Assembly: GCA_017460885.1 (NCBI GenBank)
Contig: JAFUAB010000051.1
Coordinates: 19,016-83,015, forward strand
Source of the DNA: Lachnospiraceae bacterium
GTDB lineage: Bacteria > Bacillota > Clostridia > Lachnospirales > Lachnospiraceae
Length of the DNA: 64,000 nt
Direction of reading: 5' to 3'
How positions within the stretch are numbered: the stretch's first letter is position 1; each line of letters begins with the position of its first letter. A program made the translations under genes and the position numbers. The notes beneath the pieces were generated by a model. That model searched no databases, was not told the DNA's origin, and saw only the letters and a program-made list of their open reading frames with translations. Positions 34,901 to 43,106 of this stretch are shown one piece after another.

Positions 34901-35332
34901 CATCATCATCATTCCTACAGCGGTCACAAGTCCGATACCAATCACCGCCCCAGCCATATCAAAACCGATATCTACAACATCAAAGTGTCGCACAGGTACG
35001 AAGATCTTAACGGTCTGGTCTAAGACACTGATTATCATGCACAGCCCTATAGCCTTTAACAATCCGCTTCCACTCCTGTGCGAGTCAAGCATTGCTATCC
35101 CACTCGCAATCCCAAGCACTCCGTATTCAAGTATATGACCCAATCGCCTCACAGCCAGCTTATCGTTCCACCACGCTCCGTTGCTATCAATTCCGAGGCG
35201 TTCGTAAACCTTCACAAGCACCGCTCTCAGCCCTTCGCTCAATCTGGCGTTATCATTTATGTTCTGAGTGGTGAGGAATAAGATCCCAACCACTACAAGT
35301 GCTATCGGTATATATCTTATTATCCGTTTCAA
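34889..35332 (-). CDS. VanZ-family membrane protein
   Basis: The 147-residue protein has four predicted membrane helices and the VanZ pattern: RRLGHILEYGVLG after the first loop, then DQTVKIFVPVRHFDVVDIGFDMAGAVIGIG. VanZ proteins are envelope proteins, one of which gives low-level teicoplanin resistance; the general function is unclear. It ends with an overlapping terminator. Confidence 0.85.
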   Translation of the reverse strand: MKRIIRYIPIALVVVGILFLTTQNINDNARLSEGLRAVLVKVYERLGIDSNGAWWNDKLAVRRLGHILEYGVLGIASGIAMLDSHRSGSGLLKAIGLCMIISVLDQTVKIFVPVRHFDVVDIGFDMAGAVIGIGLVTAVGMMMMKRS

Positions 35333-35424
35333 GAAAAAATTTTAATCTGTGTTTATTTTGCTACCTTTTGAGGATGGCACTATCCTCAAAGATTTTTATG
35401 CCCTAATACTTCTTTGTGGAAATC

Positions 35425-35922
35425 TCAATCTATATCCTCAAGTCCTTGCCACTCTCTTACTATCTTCCACTCCCTCAATCCTATCCTTTTGAAGTCTCTG
35501 GCTGTGTCGGCATCAGCCCCCTGAATGTTGATTCTTATACCGTTCTGCTGGGCTTGGATTATCGCTTCCATCGTCCCACACCCCTCACAAACTGAGATGT
35601 CTGCAATGCGGCTTAATGCTCTGGTTCTGAAGCTACTCTTCTTCCCACACCGTGGACATGTGAAGCTTTCATCCCTGTCAATCTTCTCCTGCTCTTCTCT
35701 CAGGTGAGCGAGGGATGTGTTTATCTCTTCATCAGAGCTGATTACGTGGTAACGATCAACTGATGGAATGAGCTTCAGCTGCGAACCGTTATCCCAACTG
35801 ATGAGCAAGTCTCCCACGCCATCATATCCTTCAAATGATCCCTGACTCCCCTGAGCCAAGGGCTGTGGATCGTTCATCTTATCAACTACCATCCTCATTC
35901 CGGGGAAAAGCTTCTCTCTCAT
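35425..35922 (-). CDS. DUF4314 domain protein with a zinc ribbon
   Basis: The 165-residue protein has an N-terminal DUF4314-like region (VVDKMNDPQPLAQGSQGSF to WDNGSQLKLIPSVDRY) that is common in clostridial mobile elements. A zinc ribbon follows (CPRCG near 89, CEGCG near 112). Its start overlaps the upstream membrane-protein stop as ATGA. DUF4314 function is unknown. Confidence 0.75.
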   Translation of the reverse strand: MREKLFPGMRMVVDKMNDPQPLAQGSQGSFEGYDGVGDLLISWDNGSQLKLIPSVDRYHVISSDEEINTSLAHLREEQEKIDRDESFTCPRCGKKSSFRTRALSRIADISVCEGCGTMEAIIQAQQNGIRINIQGADADTARDFKRIGLREWKIVREWQGLEDID

Positions 35923-36600
35923 CGCTCTTCCTCCAGAATCGCCTCAAACACTTCAGAATCGGAAAGCCCATCCATCATCCTGCTCTGGCAGACGTGGTAA
36001 TCAACCCTTACTTTAGCCCTGCTACTGTCTGTACGATCGGACTCTTCTAACAGCCCTATCGCTCCTACCGTCAGCTTGTGGTCATCATCGAAGAGAGGTT
36101 CGCTACTTTGCCCACTCTCCAGTACCACCAAACTGTCCCACTCGGATTCATAGGCATAAACGTAAGTAACTGTAGCCTCATCAACCTGTCGCTCTATCAT
36201 CGTCCAAGCAGTGGAGGGGGCTTGATCATACCATTCAACAATCTCCCCATCGACTGTGCTATATGGAACAGTGACAGTGATGAAACTGTAGATGCTTACA
36301 TCCCCTGTGTTCGTTACAGCCGGACGGATGTTGATCTCTTCTCGTGGTACCAGCGGCTCGGAAGGACTTTCATACTCAGAACCGATCAATTCTCCTCGCA
36401 CGTTACCAAACGTGGTGCTTATCTCGTTCCCACCATGGTTGAAGAGAAGATAGCCTGCTCCAAGTAATACCAGTGCGGCGAGCGTAAGAATTATTACCGT
36501 GGGAAGCTTTCGTCTCCCACGCCCTGACTCTCCATTAGAGCTTGTTTTATTTATGTCTTCAAGGAGTACCCCCCCCGGGAACATTTGTTCGATTTGCCAT
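35919..36600 (-). CDS. Single-pass membrane protein, frame broken at a G8 tract
   Basis: The best start is the ATG at 36600 (MANRTNVPGG) behind GAGGA. As read, eight G at 36569-36576 force a stop four codons later. With seven G the frame continues as VLLEDINKTSS into a 226-residue protein. That protein has a basic segment, a membrane helix (LPTVIILTLAALVLLGAGYL) and a ~170-residue extracellular beta-rich domain. An internal ATG (36584) could start translation downstream but has no ribosome site. It is coupled to the DUF4314 gene by ATGA. Phase variation or a homopolymer error are both possible. Confidence 0.6.
36569..36576 (-). repeat. Poly-G tract at the frame break of the membrane protein gene
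   Basis: Eight C on the plus strand (G on the coding strand), followed by GGG, sit at codon ~9 of the membrane protein. Confidence 0.75.
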
Positions 36601-37633
36601 TTCTGTCCTCATTTCTGCGGTTTCTTGCGTTTTTGATCTATTTCCTACTGAATTTACAGTTGTTGCCAGTTTCAAGTTTTGCACTTCGCGTAGTGCCTGT
36701 GTGAGTCGAGTGCCTTGACCGGGAGCGCAGCGAGGCACATAAGCCCGATTAACGGTTCGCTGATCTCCAGCCCTCACTCACCAGCCTTATACCCTTTGTC
36801 ATTTCAGGATTTTTCTCTCACACTGAGCACCGGACTACAAAATGTATATTTGTGGCAGTTCAGGGGCTAATCTGGCTTCAGTCTCACACACTCCCCAGCC
36901 CTTTCAGAACTTTCAGCCCTTCCCAAGCTTCAATGTGGGGAGAACCTTATTACATGTATAACCATTTCTCTCGGTCTTAACTTCACCCGTGTTCGTCTGT
37001 GTTCTAACTGCCGTATCCCATCAATCCAAGAAGAAATGGTGATACTTTCAGTCGCGTCTCACCAGCGTATCCTCTTAAGCTCAGGAAAGCGGGTTATACC
37101 TTCAAATACTTATTGCATGTATAACCATATCTCTCGGTCTTTCCACCACCCTGAAATCAAAAACCCAGTAAAATAGCGGTCTCGGCGTATCATATCAATC
37201 CAACCAGATATGGTTATACATTCAAATACGCATGTAATTAAGCTCATGGGATATGGTTATACATGCAGTACGCGAACTGCTCAAATAACCCTCTTTCCTT
37301 ACATTGGCATGGGGCGTGTATGTTTTTCAGCGGCATGTATAATACCTTTCTTATGGTCTTAAGATGAGGCGGTTTTTTTCACTGCATGTGTATTACCTTT
37401 TTAATGTACTTAAGATGAGGCGGTCAAATTTCGGTACAAGGTCGAGGGGCGATTGCTGGAAAGTGCTTAAAATAAGGCTTTCAGCCGCGTCCTCTTAAGA
37501 CCGAAAAACATTTCTACACCTTATTTTGCAATGAGTGTAGCAATTTGTGTAGCAAACCCAAACCAACCGCTTTTCACCTCAAAATGCCATATCATCGCAT
37601 GACCTTTGGATAGCCAACTCAAGCAATAAATGT
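36601..37633. other. One-kilobase non-coding region with a degenerate repeat family
   Basis: No gene with a ribosome site is visible on either strand. The region is dominated by at least six copies of a GCATGTATAACCATATC-type motif in both orientations and two longer AAGATGAGGCGGT-containing copies (listed separately). The rest is AT-rich without recognised features. Confidence 0.5.
36952..37425. repeat. Dispersed direct and inverted repeats (GCATGTATAACC family)
   Basis: Copies at 36952-36978 and 37115-37141 share 25 of 27 bases (core TGTATAACCAT, then TCTCTCGGTCTT). Inverted copies GATATGGTTATACATTC (37207-37223) and GATATGGTTATACATGC (37250-37266) match the reverse complement. A second subtype at 37333-37373 and 37384-37424 keeps GCATGTxTA at the start and ends in TTAAGATGAGGCGGT. 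Spacing is irregular, so it is not CRISPR. Confidence 0.75.
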
Positions 37634-37939
37634 TTAATTTATACCAGTCTTCATTTTCGGAATAAACTCTATCTTAAGGGTTGAATTCATTGCCTCTGCA
37701 AGACGTTTAAGCAACCCAAGGCTGGGATTCCTTGTCCCGTTCTCCAATCTGCTGATATCTGCCTGGCTGATTCCCGATGCCTCTGACAACTGCATCTGTG
37801 TCATCCCAGATTGAATCCTGGCCTGCATCAAGGCACGCTTTATATCCAATTCCGGCTGAATCTTCTCATATTCCTTGCGAAACTCCGGCTCTTCCATCAA
37901 TTCCTCTGTAAGGATATCCAGATCACTTTTTTCCGCCAT
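37634..37939 (-). CDS. HigA-like XRE antitoxin
   Basis: The start at 37939 follows GAAGGAG; an open frame to 37972 overlaps the toxin gene. The 101-residue protein has an N-terminal acidic helical region and a C-terminal HTH (GMTQMQLSEASGISQADISRLENG). It follows the toxin gene by one base, the toxin-first order of HigBA modules. It should neutralise the toxin and repress the shared promoter. Confidence 0.88.
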   Translation of the reverse strand: MAEKSDLDILTEELMEEPEFRKEYEKIQPELDIKRALMQARIQSGMTQMQLSEASGISQADISRLENGTRNPSLGLLKRLAEAMNSTLKIEFIPKMKTGIN

Positions 37940-37940
37940 C

Positions 37941-38294
37941 TTATCGCTCCTTCCTCGCATAATACTGATCACGTCTCTTCTTTGCGAGGTCGATTTCTCT
38001 TCTCGGTGTTGGTTTCTGCTTCTTCACGCATCCATTCGTACAAATGATAATTCGACCTTCGTCAAAGAAGTAAAGAATGCGAACCGTATCTCCACTCTCC
38101 TCTGTACGGAGTTCAAATATGCCATCTCCTAATGGCTTGCTCAAAGGCTCGCGCGCGTAATTGCCGAATTCTTCCAGCAAATGTAAATCACCGACAACCT
38201 TTGCTTTCAGGGACGGTCTGAGTGATCTGATAAAATCCCCCAATGGCTTATCACCATTTTCATCCCTATAAAATACGGTTCTAAACTTCTCCAT
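37941..38294 (-). CDS. RelE/HigB-type (phage Gp49-like) toxin
   Basis: The 117-residue basic protein matches the Gp49/HigB-2 group of the RelE/ParE superfamily: FIRSLRPSLKAKVVGDLHLLEEFG, then LGDGIFELRTEESGDTVRILYFFDEGRIIICTNGCVKK, then the Lys/Arg-rich end. Members cleave ribosome-bound mRNA. It is transcribed with the antitoxin from the promoter at 38324-38352. Confidence 0.9.
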   Translation of the reverse strand: MEKFRTVFYRDENGDKPLGDFIRSLRPSLKAKVVGDLHLLEEFGNYAREPLSKPLGDGIFELRTEESGDTVRILYFFDEGRIIICTNGCVKKQKPTPRREIDLAKKRRDQYYARKER

Positions 38295-38323
38295 TCCTAT
38301 CCTTTCAATATGCTATATATAAC

Positions 38324-38352
38324 ATATTACATGACCACTGACTGTTTGTCAA
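38324..38352 (-). promoter_or_regulatory. Promoter of the toxin-antitoxin pair
   Basis: On the minus strand TTGACA (38352-38347) and TAATAT (38329-38324) are 17 bases apart. An inverted repeat AATATG/CATATT (38307-38312 and 38323-38328) overlaps the -10 and is a likely antitoxin operator. Confidence 0.6.
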
Positions 38353-38387
38353 TATGCTTTGATAGGATAACAGAATAGACTTCAATA

Positions 38388-38870
38388 TCAGCTATTCCTG
38401 AGCCTTCCTTTCATCTCATCCTGCCTGAATGCCGTGGCAAGCGTCGCCGCCACCACTTTCTGCATCTCGTCGCTCAGCATGCTGTACTCCCTGGCAAATC
38501 TCGCTGCTGACATTTTGATAGACTCATTGCTGATCCCGGCGATGACTTCTTCCAAAGATTCCCCTTCTTTTCTGTCCTCAACAGCGACCAGAAAATCGAA
38601 CGGCACATTGAATTCTTTTGCTAAAAGCTCCAGCGTATCCAGATCGGGCATTCGCCCTGCCCTTTCCCAGACAGAAACCGTATTCTTCGTCACGCCGATT
38701 CTCTCAGCGAGATCCACCTGCCGGTATCCTTTTCCTTCCCTCAGCTCTTTCAAGCGGCTGGCAAAGGTCATCTCCCTTTTGTCAGGAAGGACTTCTTCCT
38801 CTGGAATTCCTTCAGAAACCCACTGCGCTTCTGAATCGATAATGCCGTCTTTGATCTTTTTGCCGTCCAT
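38388..38870 (-). CDS. XRE-family repressor
   Basis: The start at 38870 follows AAGGAGG; a longer frame runs to 38981 without support. The 160-residue protein has an N-terminal acidic extension and an HTH at about 35-90 (GYRQVDLAERIGVTKNTVSVWERAGRMP, LELLAKEFNVPFDFLV). The C-terminus is helical (oligomerisation). Two CGATTA-type palindromes upstream are probable operators. It was divergent from a rightward gene that is now truncated. Confidence 0.85.
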   Translation of the reverse strand: MDGKKIKDGIIDSEAQWVSEGIPEEEVLPDKREMTFASRLKELREGKGYRQVDLAERIGVTKNTVSVWERAGRMPDLDTLELLAKEFNVPFDFLVAVEDRKEGESLEEVIAGISNESIKMSAARFAREYSMLSDEMQKVVAATLATAFRQDEMKGRLRNS

Positions 38871-38961
38871 AACGCCTCCTTCAAATACACCTGCCAATGC
38901 CAAACTCTCTGCCTGGCTGGCTGCTAAACTGACTTCTAAACTCACTTTTAATATTCTACCA

Positions 38962-39034
38962 CGATTACTTGACAATCGCAAAAGGATATTTTATACTATC
39001 CTCATGGTATTCATATGCGATTACTTAATAATCG
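38962..39034. promoter_or_regulatory. Two 17-base operators between divergent promoters
   Basis: CGATTACTTGACAATCG (38962-38978) and CGATTACTTAATAATCG (39018-39034) share the CGATT-N7-AATCG pattern, with centres 56 bases apart. The first overlaps the rightward -35 and a leftward promoter (TTGCGA, 17 bases, TAGAAT on the minus strand). Confidence 0.65.
38969..38997 (+). promoter_or_regulatory. Rightward promoter under XRE repressor control
   Basis: TTGACA (38969-38974) and TATACT (38992-38997) are 17 bases apart; the -35 is embedded in the first CGATT operator. It drives the truncated gene at 39073. Confidence 0.6.
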
Positions 39035-39072
39035 TATCTGCAGTTTTCTTTGAGTTTTGAAAGGAGTCTATT

Positions 39073-39321
39073 ATGTACACACCAACATTCCCAAGGGTCA
39101 CCATCAGGCTCGAATCCCTCAATCTGGCACACGGCAAGCCAAAACTGCTTGACTGTCAGGCACAATCCGTTGAACTCGACGGGCGCATCACATTCTATCT
39201 GGATCTTACCAACTCCAAACTGAAGCAGAACCACTTCTCGTATGGATTCTTGAGCTCTATAATGTTGTGTTTCTCGAACAGGAACGCTATGGCATTGTCC
39301 ATACGATCATCTTCAGTGCCA
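39073..39321 (+). pseudogene. Truncated rightward gene behind a regulated promoter
   Basis: An ATG after AAAGGAG opens a frame whose first ~80 residues (MYTPTFPRVTIRLESLNLAH onward) look coded. Beyond 39321 the frame is only the antisense of the NusG-like gene. I infer that a gene with its own repressor-controlled promoter lost its 3' part when this accessory segment joined the polysaccharide regulatory block. Family unknown. Confidence 0.4.
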
Positions 39322-39831
39322 TCAGTTTTTTTCAACCACCTCAAGTCCAAACGTCAGGATTCTTTCCTCTCCCAGCAATCTGTCGAACTTTACATAAGCA
39401 GTCCTGTGATGCCGGTTGATTTTAACGATCCTGTTCTCCATACCCTTAAGCGGACCATCCAGAATATTGAGTTCACCGTTAATGATCACGCCCAGTGACA
39501 TATCTACCGCTCCGTCTTCTCCTGTAAAATGACTGATGATCCTTTGTTCGGATTCAGATACCGGGGCATATCCTTCGCTGTTTTTAAGGACGCATATGTA
39601 ATTGCTGTATCCCCTTAGCCTTTCATGTACATATTGCGGATCAGCGGTATCTATGAATACATATCCCGGAAAGGCCGGTTTTAGCTTTACTGACTTAACC
39701 CCGTCCTCTCTCCAGAATACCTTTTTCTGAGGGATCCAGGCTCTGAGATACTTATCCGGGTTAAAAGTCACTCCTATACAGTCAAGAACATCCTGCTCAT
39801 TTCTGGTAATAGTCCATATCACATACCACAT
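39322..39831 (-). CDS. loaP: LoaP-type NusG paralog (processive antiterminator)
   Basis: The start at 39831 gives MWYVIWTITRNEQ, the usual NusG/LoaP N-terminus; a longer frame to 39939 adds an atypical 36 residues. The ~169-residue protein has an NGN domain (KLKPAFPGYVFI) and a C-terminal KOW domain (ILDGPLKGMENRIVKINRHHRTAYVKF). LoaP proteins help RNA polymerase read through terminators in long polysaccharide and secondary-metabolite operons. Here it lies after the CpsB/C/D set and before the sugar-transferase operon, separated from the latter by the accessory insert. Confidence 0.85.
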   Translation of the reverse strand: MWYVIWTITRNEQDVLDCIGVTFNPDKYLRAWIPQKKVFWREDGVKSVKLKPAFPGYVFIDTADPQYVHERLRGYSNYICVLKNSEGYAPVSESEQRIISHFTGEDGAVDMSLGVIINGELNILDGPLKGMENRIVKINRHHRTAYVKFDRLLGEERILTFGLEVVEKN

Positions 39832-40133
39832 GTCATTTTCACCGCTGCTTCTTTCTTTGACAGTGCTTCCCCAAAGTCGCCATCGCAGTAAGGATCTGTA
39901 CAAAAAATACATATTGCCTGTTTTTCCCACCAATAGCACAGATCTTAAAGCATAGCTTCGCCAGCCGGATCCACATGAGCAAACACGGACTCACATTTCA
40001 TGTATGCCCATGTTCGATCACATAAATCCGATTCCATACTTCCGGGGAACTATTCCGTATCAGTTCCTTATGTCCCCTTCATGACCCGAAAGGTGCCGTG
40101 CGCAACAATCCCGGGTCTCCGGTTTTGGATTAT

Positions 40134-40214
40134 CTCTCCCGCTCGATATGAACGGGAGAGATTGCGTATTTCTTCAAGAAATGCTGATCCGGATCAGCAG
40201 GTCTCAGGACCTGC
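40134..40214 (-). promoter_or_regulatory. Cluster of four hairpins between the secreted-protein gene and loaP
   Basis: The 418-base gap before loaP (39832-40249) contains no gene but has four consecutive dyads. They are CTCTCCCG/CGGGAGAG (40134-40160), ATTTCTT/AAGAAAT (40168-40182), the palindrome GCTGATCCGGATCAGC (40183-40198) and GCAGGTC/GACCTGC (40197-40214). None is followed by a T tract on either strand. This points to a structured leader or an antitermination signal rather than a terminator. Confidence 0.55.
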
Positions 40215-40249
40215 CGGCTCTCTGTGTAAACAGATAAGGCCGCAGTTCC

Positions 40250-40885
40250 TTAGTTAAGGATGAATCTGACAGGACCTGACTTGGTCAGATCAAGCACTAC
40301 ATGATTCTTCCTGAGTTCCTTGATGGTCAGTGTTACCCACTTACCTTCAGAGAACTGCTGTACGGTGAGTTTCTCATTGCCCGTGATCTTAGGCAGATAG
40401 AAATTAACCGTTACAGTGTTGCCGTCTTTTACAGGCAGGATGGCATTAAATACGTTGATCAGCTTTGCGCCTTCGGGAATGTCAGCCTTGACCTGGCTGT
40501 ACCCGGGAGTCTTTGTAGTCAGCTTTCTTAAGTAAACATGCTGGGTTGAAGCCACTCCGTTGATCTGGATCTTGTCACCCTGAGAAACAGCGTATACGTC
40601 TGCCGCAGGAATGCCTGCAGGTGACGATACAGCGTTGTTGGCTACTTCCTCATAAGTCATACCGTAAGACTGCGCAACAGCCTGAATTGCAGCCGGCGAA
40701 CGATAGTCCATAGCCTTCTGCTCTGTGCCTGACATAGCCGATGTTCCGATCGTGGTCGAAGCAACAGGCACAACTGCTGTATCAGCTACGTCAGCTGCGG
40801 TCGATGATGGTGCTGCCAGAGCGGTCATGGAACCGGCCATTACGCTTACGGCAGCGATCAATGCAACAAGCTTTTTCTTCATCAT
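40250..40885 (-). CDS. Secreted protein of unknown function
   Basis: The 211-residue protein has a clear signal peptide (MMKKKLVALIAAVSVMAGSM, cleavage after TALA). A Ser/Thr/Ala-rich segment follows, then a ~110-residue beta-rich C-terminal domain (IQINGVASTQHVYLRKL to DLTKSGPVRFILN). Two adjacent ATG codons follow GGAAAG. It lies in the polysaccharide regulatory cluster. No family recognised. Confidence 0.6.
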   Translation of the reverse strand: MMKKKLVALIAAVSVMAGSMTALAAPSSTAADVADTAVVPVASTTIGTSAMSGTEQKAMDYRSPAAIQAVAQSYGMTYEEVANNAVSSPAGIPAADVYAVSQGDKIQINGVASTQHVYLRKLTTKTPGYSQVKADIPEGAKLINVFNAILPVKDGNTVTVNFYLPKITGNEKLTVQQFSEGKWVTLTIKELRKNHVVLDLTKSGPVRFILN

Positions 40886-41010
40886 TCTTTCCTCTCCTTT
40901 CTATAGATTTTTGAGACGGTTCGTCTCCCCACATTCCCGGTGAGCAGATTATGTTCTGCGTCACCGGGATTCAATGATGTGGTATATCAACAGACTTGCG
41001 TCCATAGATA

Positions 41011-41889
41011 TCAATCGGTCTGATCCAGGCTTTCGTAAAAGCCGTCATCCTCGTCGGACAGGTATCTGGTCAGCTGCGCGCTTCCCGAATCTGTCAGCGA
41101 CGCTATGACCACGAACTGCCGGTCACTGTCCTCGTCCCTCAGTCCGTCAAGTGTCACGATAAATGAATTCTCAACATTCAGAGGCACAACAGGATCTGTT
41201 CGGACCATTCCCAGGCTTCGGTGGTTTTCATAATCCGTTATCCATTTACTGCATCCGGATACCGTAGTATAGTCATGACGTCTCATTATGTCTGACCCCT
41301 CGTCATAATATGCCGCGATGATCTCATAGGTTAAGGTTGTATACGGAAGCACAATGTACATGGTCCTATGGGCATCGAAATAATCCGGATCCTCATACAT
41401 ATGCAGATCATAGAAAGGACCTGACTCATCGTCATCCGCTCCATGGATGATCGTATTGAAGTCGCTCATATCCATGTTGTTGTACATTTCAGTATATACG
41501 CACCCATGTTCATCAGGCTGACCGTCTGACCCGTGAGTCTGATAATGATCATCTGACTGACTTGCTCTCAGGATGGGATAATCCAGATCCGTACCCGGTA
41601 TGTAGAGCCATGCATATATATCCGGATTCTCTGCCTTAAGGGCTTCAAAGTCTATCAGGTCATCCTCGGCGCTTTCCGACGCCGTTCCTGACTGATTTAC
41701 CCAAGGAGCGGCTGTCTCGGCTTCCGAAATATCTTCCGCGGGGTCCGCCTCCTTTTCCTGATGTGTTTCCTCTCCTATTGAATCAGGCTGATCGTCATTG
41801 CCGGTCCGTCCGGAACATCCCGTCCCAAAAACGATCGCTGCACCTATGATCATGATCAGACCGCATATACAAAAGAGTTTTTCGTTCAT
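41011..41889 (-). CDS. Sortase-B-fold protein lacking the catalytic Cys and His
   Basis: The 292-residue protein has an N-terminal membrane segment with a possible lipobox (GTGC) and an acidic linker. Its domain matches class B sortases: YAWLYIPGTDLDYPILRAS, NTIIHGADDD and SFIVTLDGL. Active SrtB has GH at the second block and TLSTC at the third. Here they read GA and TLDGL, so the catalytic His and Cys are absent, while the Arg (DRQFVVIA) remains. It cannot act as a transpeptidase and may serve as a binding scaffold. It lies 11 bases from the LCP gene in the same operon. Confidence 0.75.
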   Translation of the reverse strand: MNEKLFCICGLIMIIGAAIVFGTGCSGRTGNDDQPDSIGEETHQEKEADPAEDISEAETAAPWVNQSGTASESAEDDLIDFEALKAENPDIYAWLYIPGTDLDYPILRASQSDDHYQTHGSDGQPDEHGCVYTEMYNNMDMSDFNTIIHGADDDESGPFYDLHMYEDPDYFDAHRTMYIVLPYTTLTYEIIAAYYDEGSDIMRRHDYTTVSGCSKWITDYENHRSLGMVRTDPVVPLNVENSFIVTLDGLRDEDSDRQFVVIASLTDSGSAQLTRYLSDEDDGFYESLDQTD

Positions 41890-41900
41890 GCCTTATGCCC

Positions 41901-43103
41901 TTATTGATGCACTTCCTTATAAAAAACCTCAATAATAAGCCTCTGCAGGGCGTCCTCATCCGGATAGAACTCATCAAATACCGAATCCGGATTGTCCTCT
42001 GCAGCCACGTACTCTCCCTCCAGGGTATATATATCACCGGAATCAAACCTGAAATTCCCGGCCATGCCCGCCAGATATGCAACTTCACTGGCTGTTATGT
42101 TGGTCACCATCTGTTCGGCCAACGCATTATACAGCTTCACCGGAGTTGTGATGTCCGACCTCGTCTGTTCCTTGATCCTGTCGATAAGCTCCGTAAGATA
42201 TTGCTTCTCACGTTCCAGGCGTCCGTTTGCGCTCTCTCTTACCGCGGTGTCTCTGACGGTCACGTACCTGTATGCGGTCTCACCGTCCATATGCAGCTCG
42301 TCACCCTGTTTGAAGATCAGCTTGTGATCTCCGCTGGTCGTCACATCCTCCAGCACTGTCAGATCCACGCCGCCGACAGCATCCGTAATAGTCCTGACCG
42401 CGGCCATGTTTACAGCCACATATCCGTGGATCGGTATGTTATACATCAGATTGTCCACGGCCCTGACCTGATACTCGCAGCTCTGCTCCAAACCGTTCCC
42501 AAACCCATGCTGAGTGTTGATCTGTCCCGTAACGGTAGAAACATACGATCCGTTTTCGTCATATACTTCAATCGGCACCATCGTATTACGGTTGATCGCA
42601 ATAACACGGACCCTTTTATCTCCCGGATCGATAACCATCAGGAATAGTGCATCCGCCTGTCCGCCATTGGTCGCTCCCACGACCTCCCGCAGTGTTTCAT
42701 CCCTTTTGTCCACTCCCATAAAAAGGAATGTCAGCAGAGAGTTGTCATATTCATAAATACTTCCGGCATATCTGATCCAGCCCTCCTGCCACTCAAGCTG
42801 TTCCTCTTCAGTCAGCACGGTTTCCGCTGTCTCTGCCGTGACCAGCGTCGGTGTGGGGCTTGCCGCCTGCACACTGAGGTTGTGCCGTCCTATGATGCCT
42901 GCTGCCGCGACTCCCCCGGCCACACCCAAAATGATCACAGCAAGTATGACCGCAGTGATCAAAAGCATACGTTTTCTTTTTTTCCTCTTCCGGGCTTTCG
43001 CGCGAGCGGGATTCAGTACCGCTTCCTTTTCGGCGTCAGCCCTCCTGTCGCGCCATCGCTTGGTTCTTGTACTCATTTTACTGTCACCCGAATCCGTGTT
43101 CAT
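41901..43103 (-). CDS. LytR-CpsA-Psr family glycopolymer ligase
   Basis: The 400-residue protein has a basic cytoplasmic N-terminus, one membrane helix (about 45-70) and an LCP domain: FLFMGVDKRD, RNTMVPIEVY (the conserved Arg-Asn/Asp region), VDNLMYNIPIHGYVAVNM, DAVGGVDLTV and RLEREKQYLTELIDRI. LCP enzymes attach undecaprenol-linked glycans to peptidoglycan. The start at 43103 or an ATG at 43076 are both possible. Confidence 0.9.
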   Translation of the reverse strand: MNTDSGDSKMSTRTKRWRDRRADAEKEAVLNPARAKARKRKKRKRMLLITAVILAVIILGVAGGVAAAGIIGRHNLSVQAASPTPTLVTAETAETVLTEEEQLEWQEGWIRYAGSIYEYDNSLLTFLFMGVDKRDETLREVVGATNGGQADALFLMVIDPGDKRVRVIAINRNTMVPIEVYDENGSYVSTVTGQINTQHGFGNGLEQSCEYQVRAVDNLMYNIPIHGYVAVNMAAVRTITDAVGGVDLTVLEDVTTSGDHKLIFKQGDELHMDGETAYRYVTVRDTAVRESANGRLEREKQYLTELIDRIKEQTRSDITTPVKLYNALAEQMVTNITASEVAYLAGMAGNFRFDSGDIYTLEGEYVAAEDNPDSVFDEFYPDEDALQRLIIEVFYKEVHQ

Positions 43104-43106
43104 GTG

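Noticed and set aside
36952-37425. CRISPR-like array
   Set aside because: The copies occur in both orientations, diverge in two subtypes and have irregular spacing; there are no cas genes in the window.
41011-41889. Active sortase
   Set aside because: The catalytic Cys and His positions are occupied by other residues, so only the fold is claimed.
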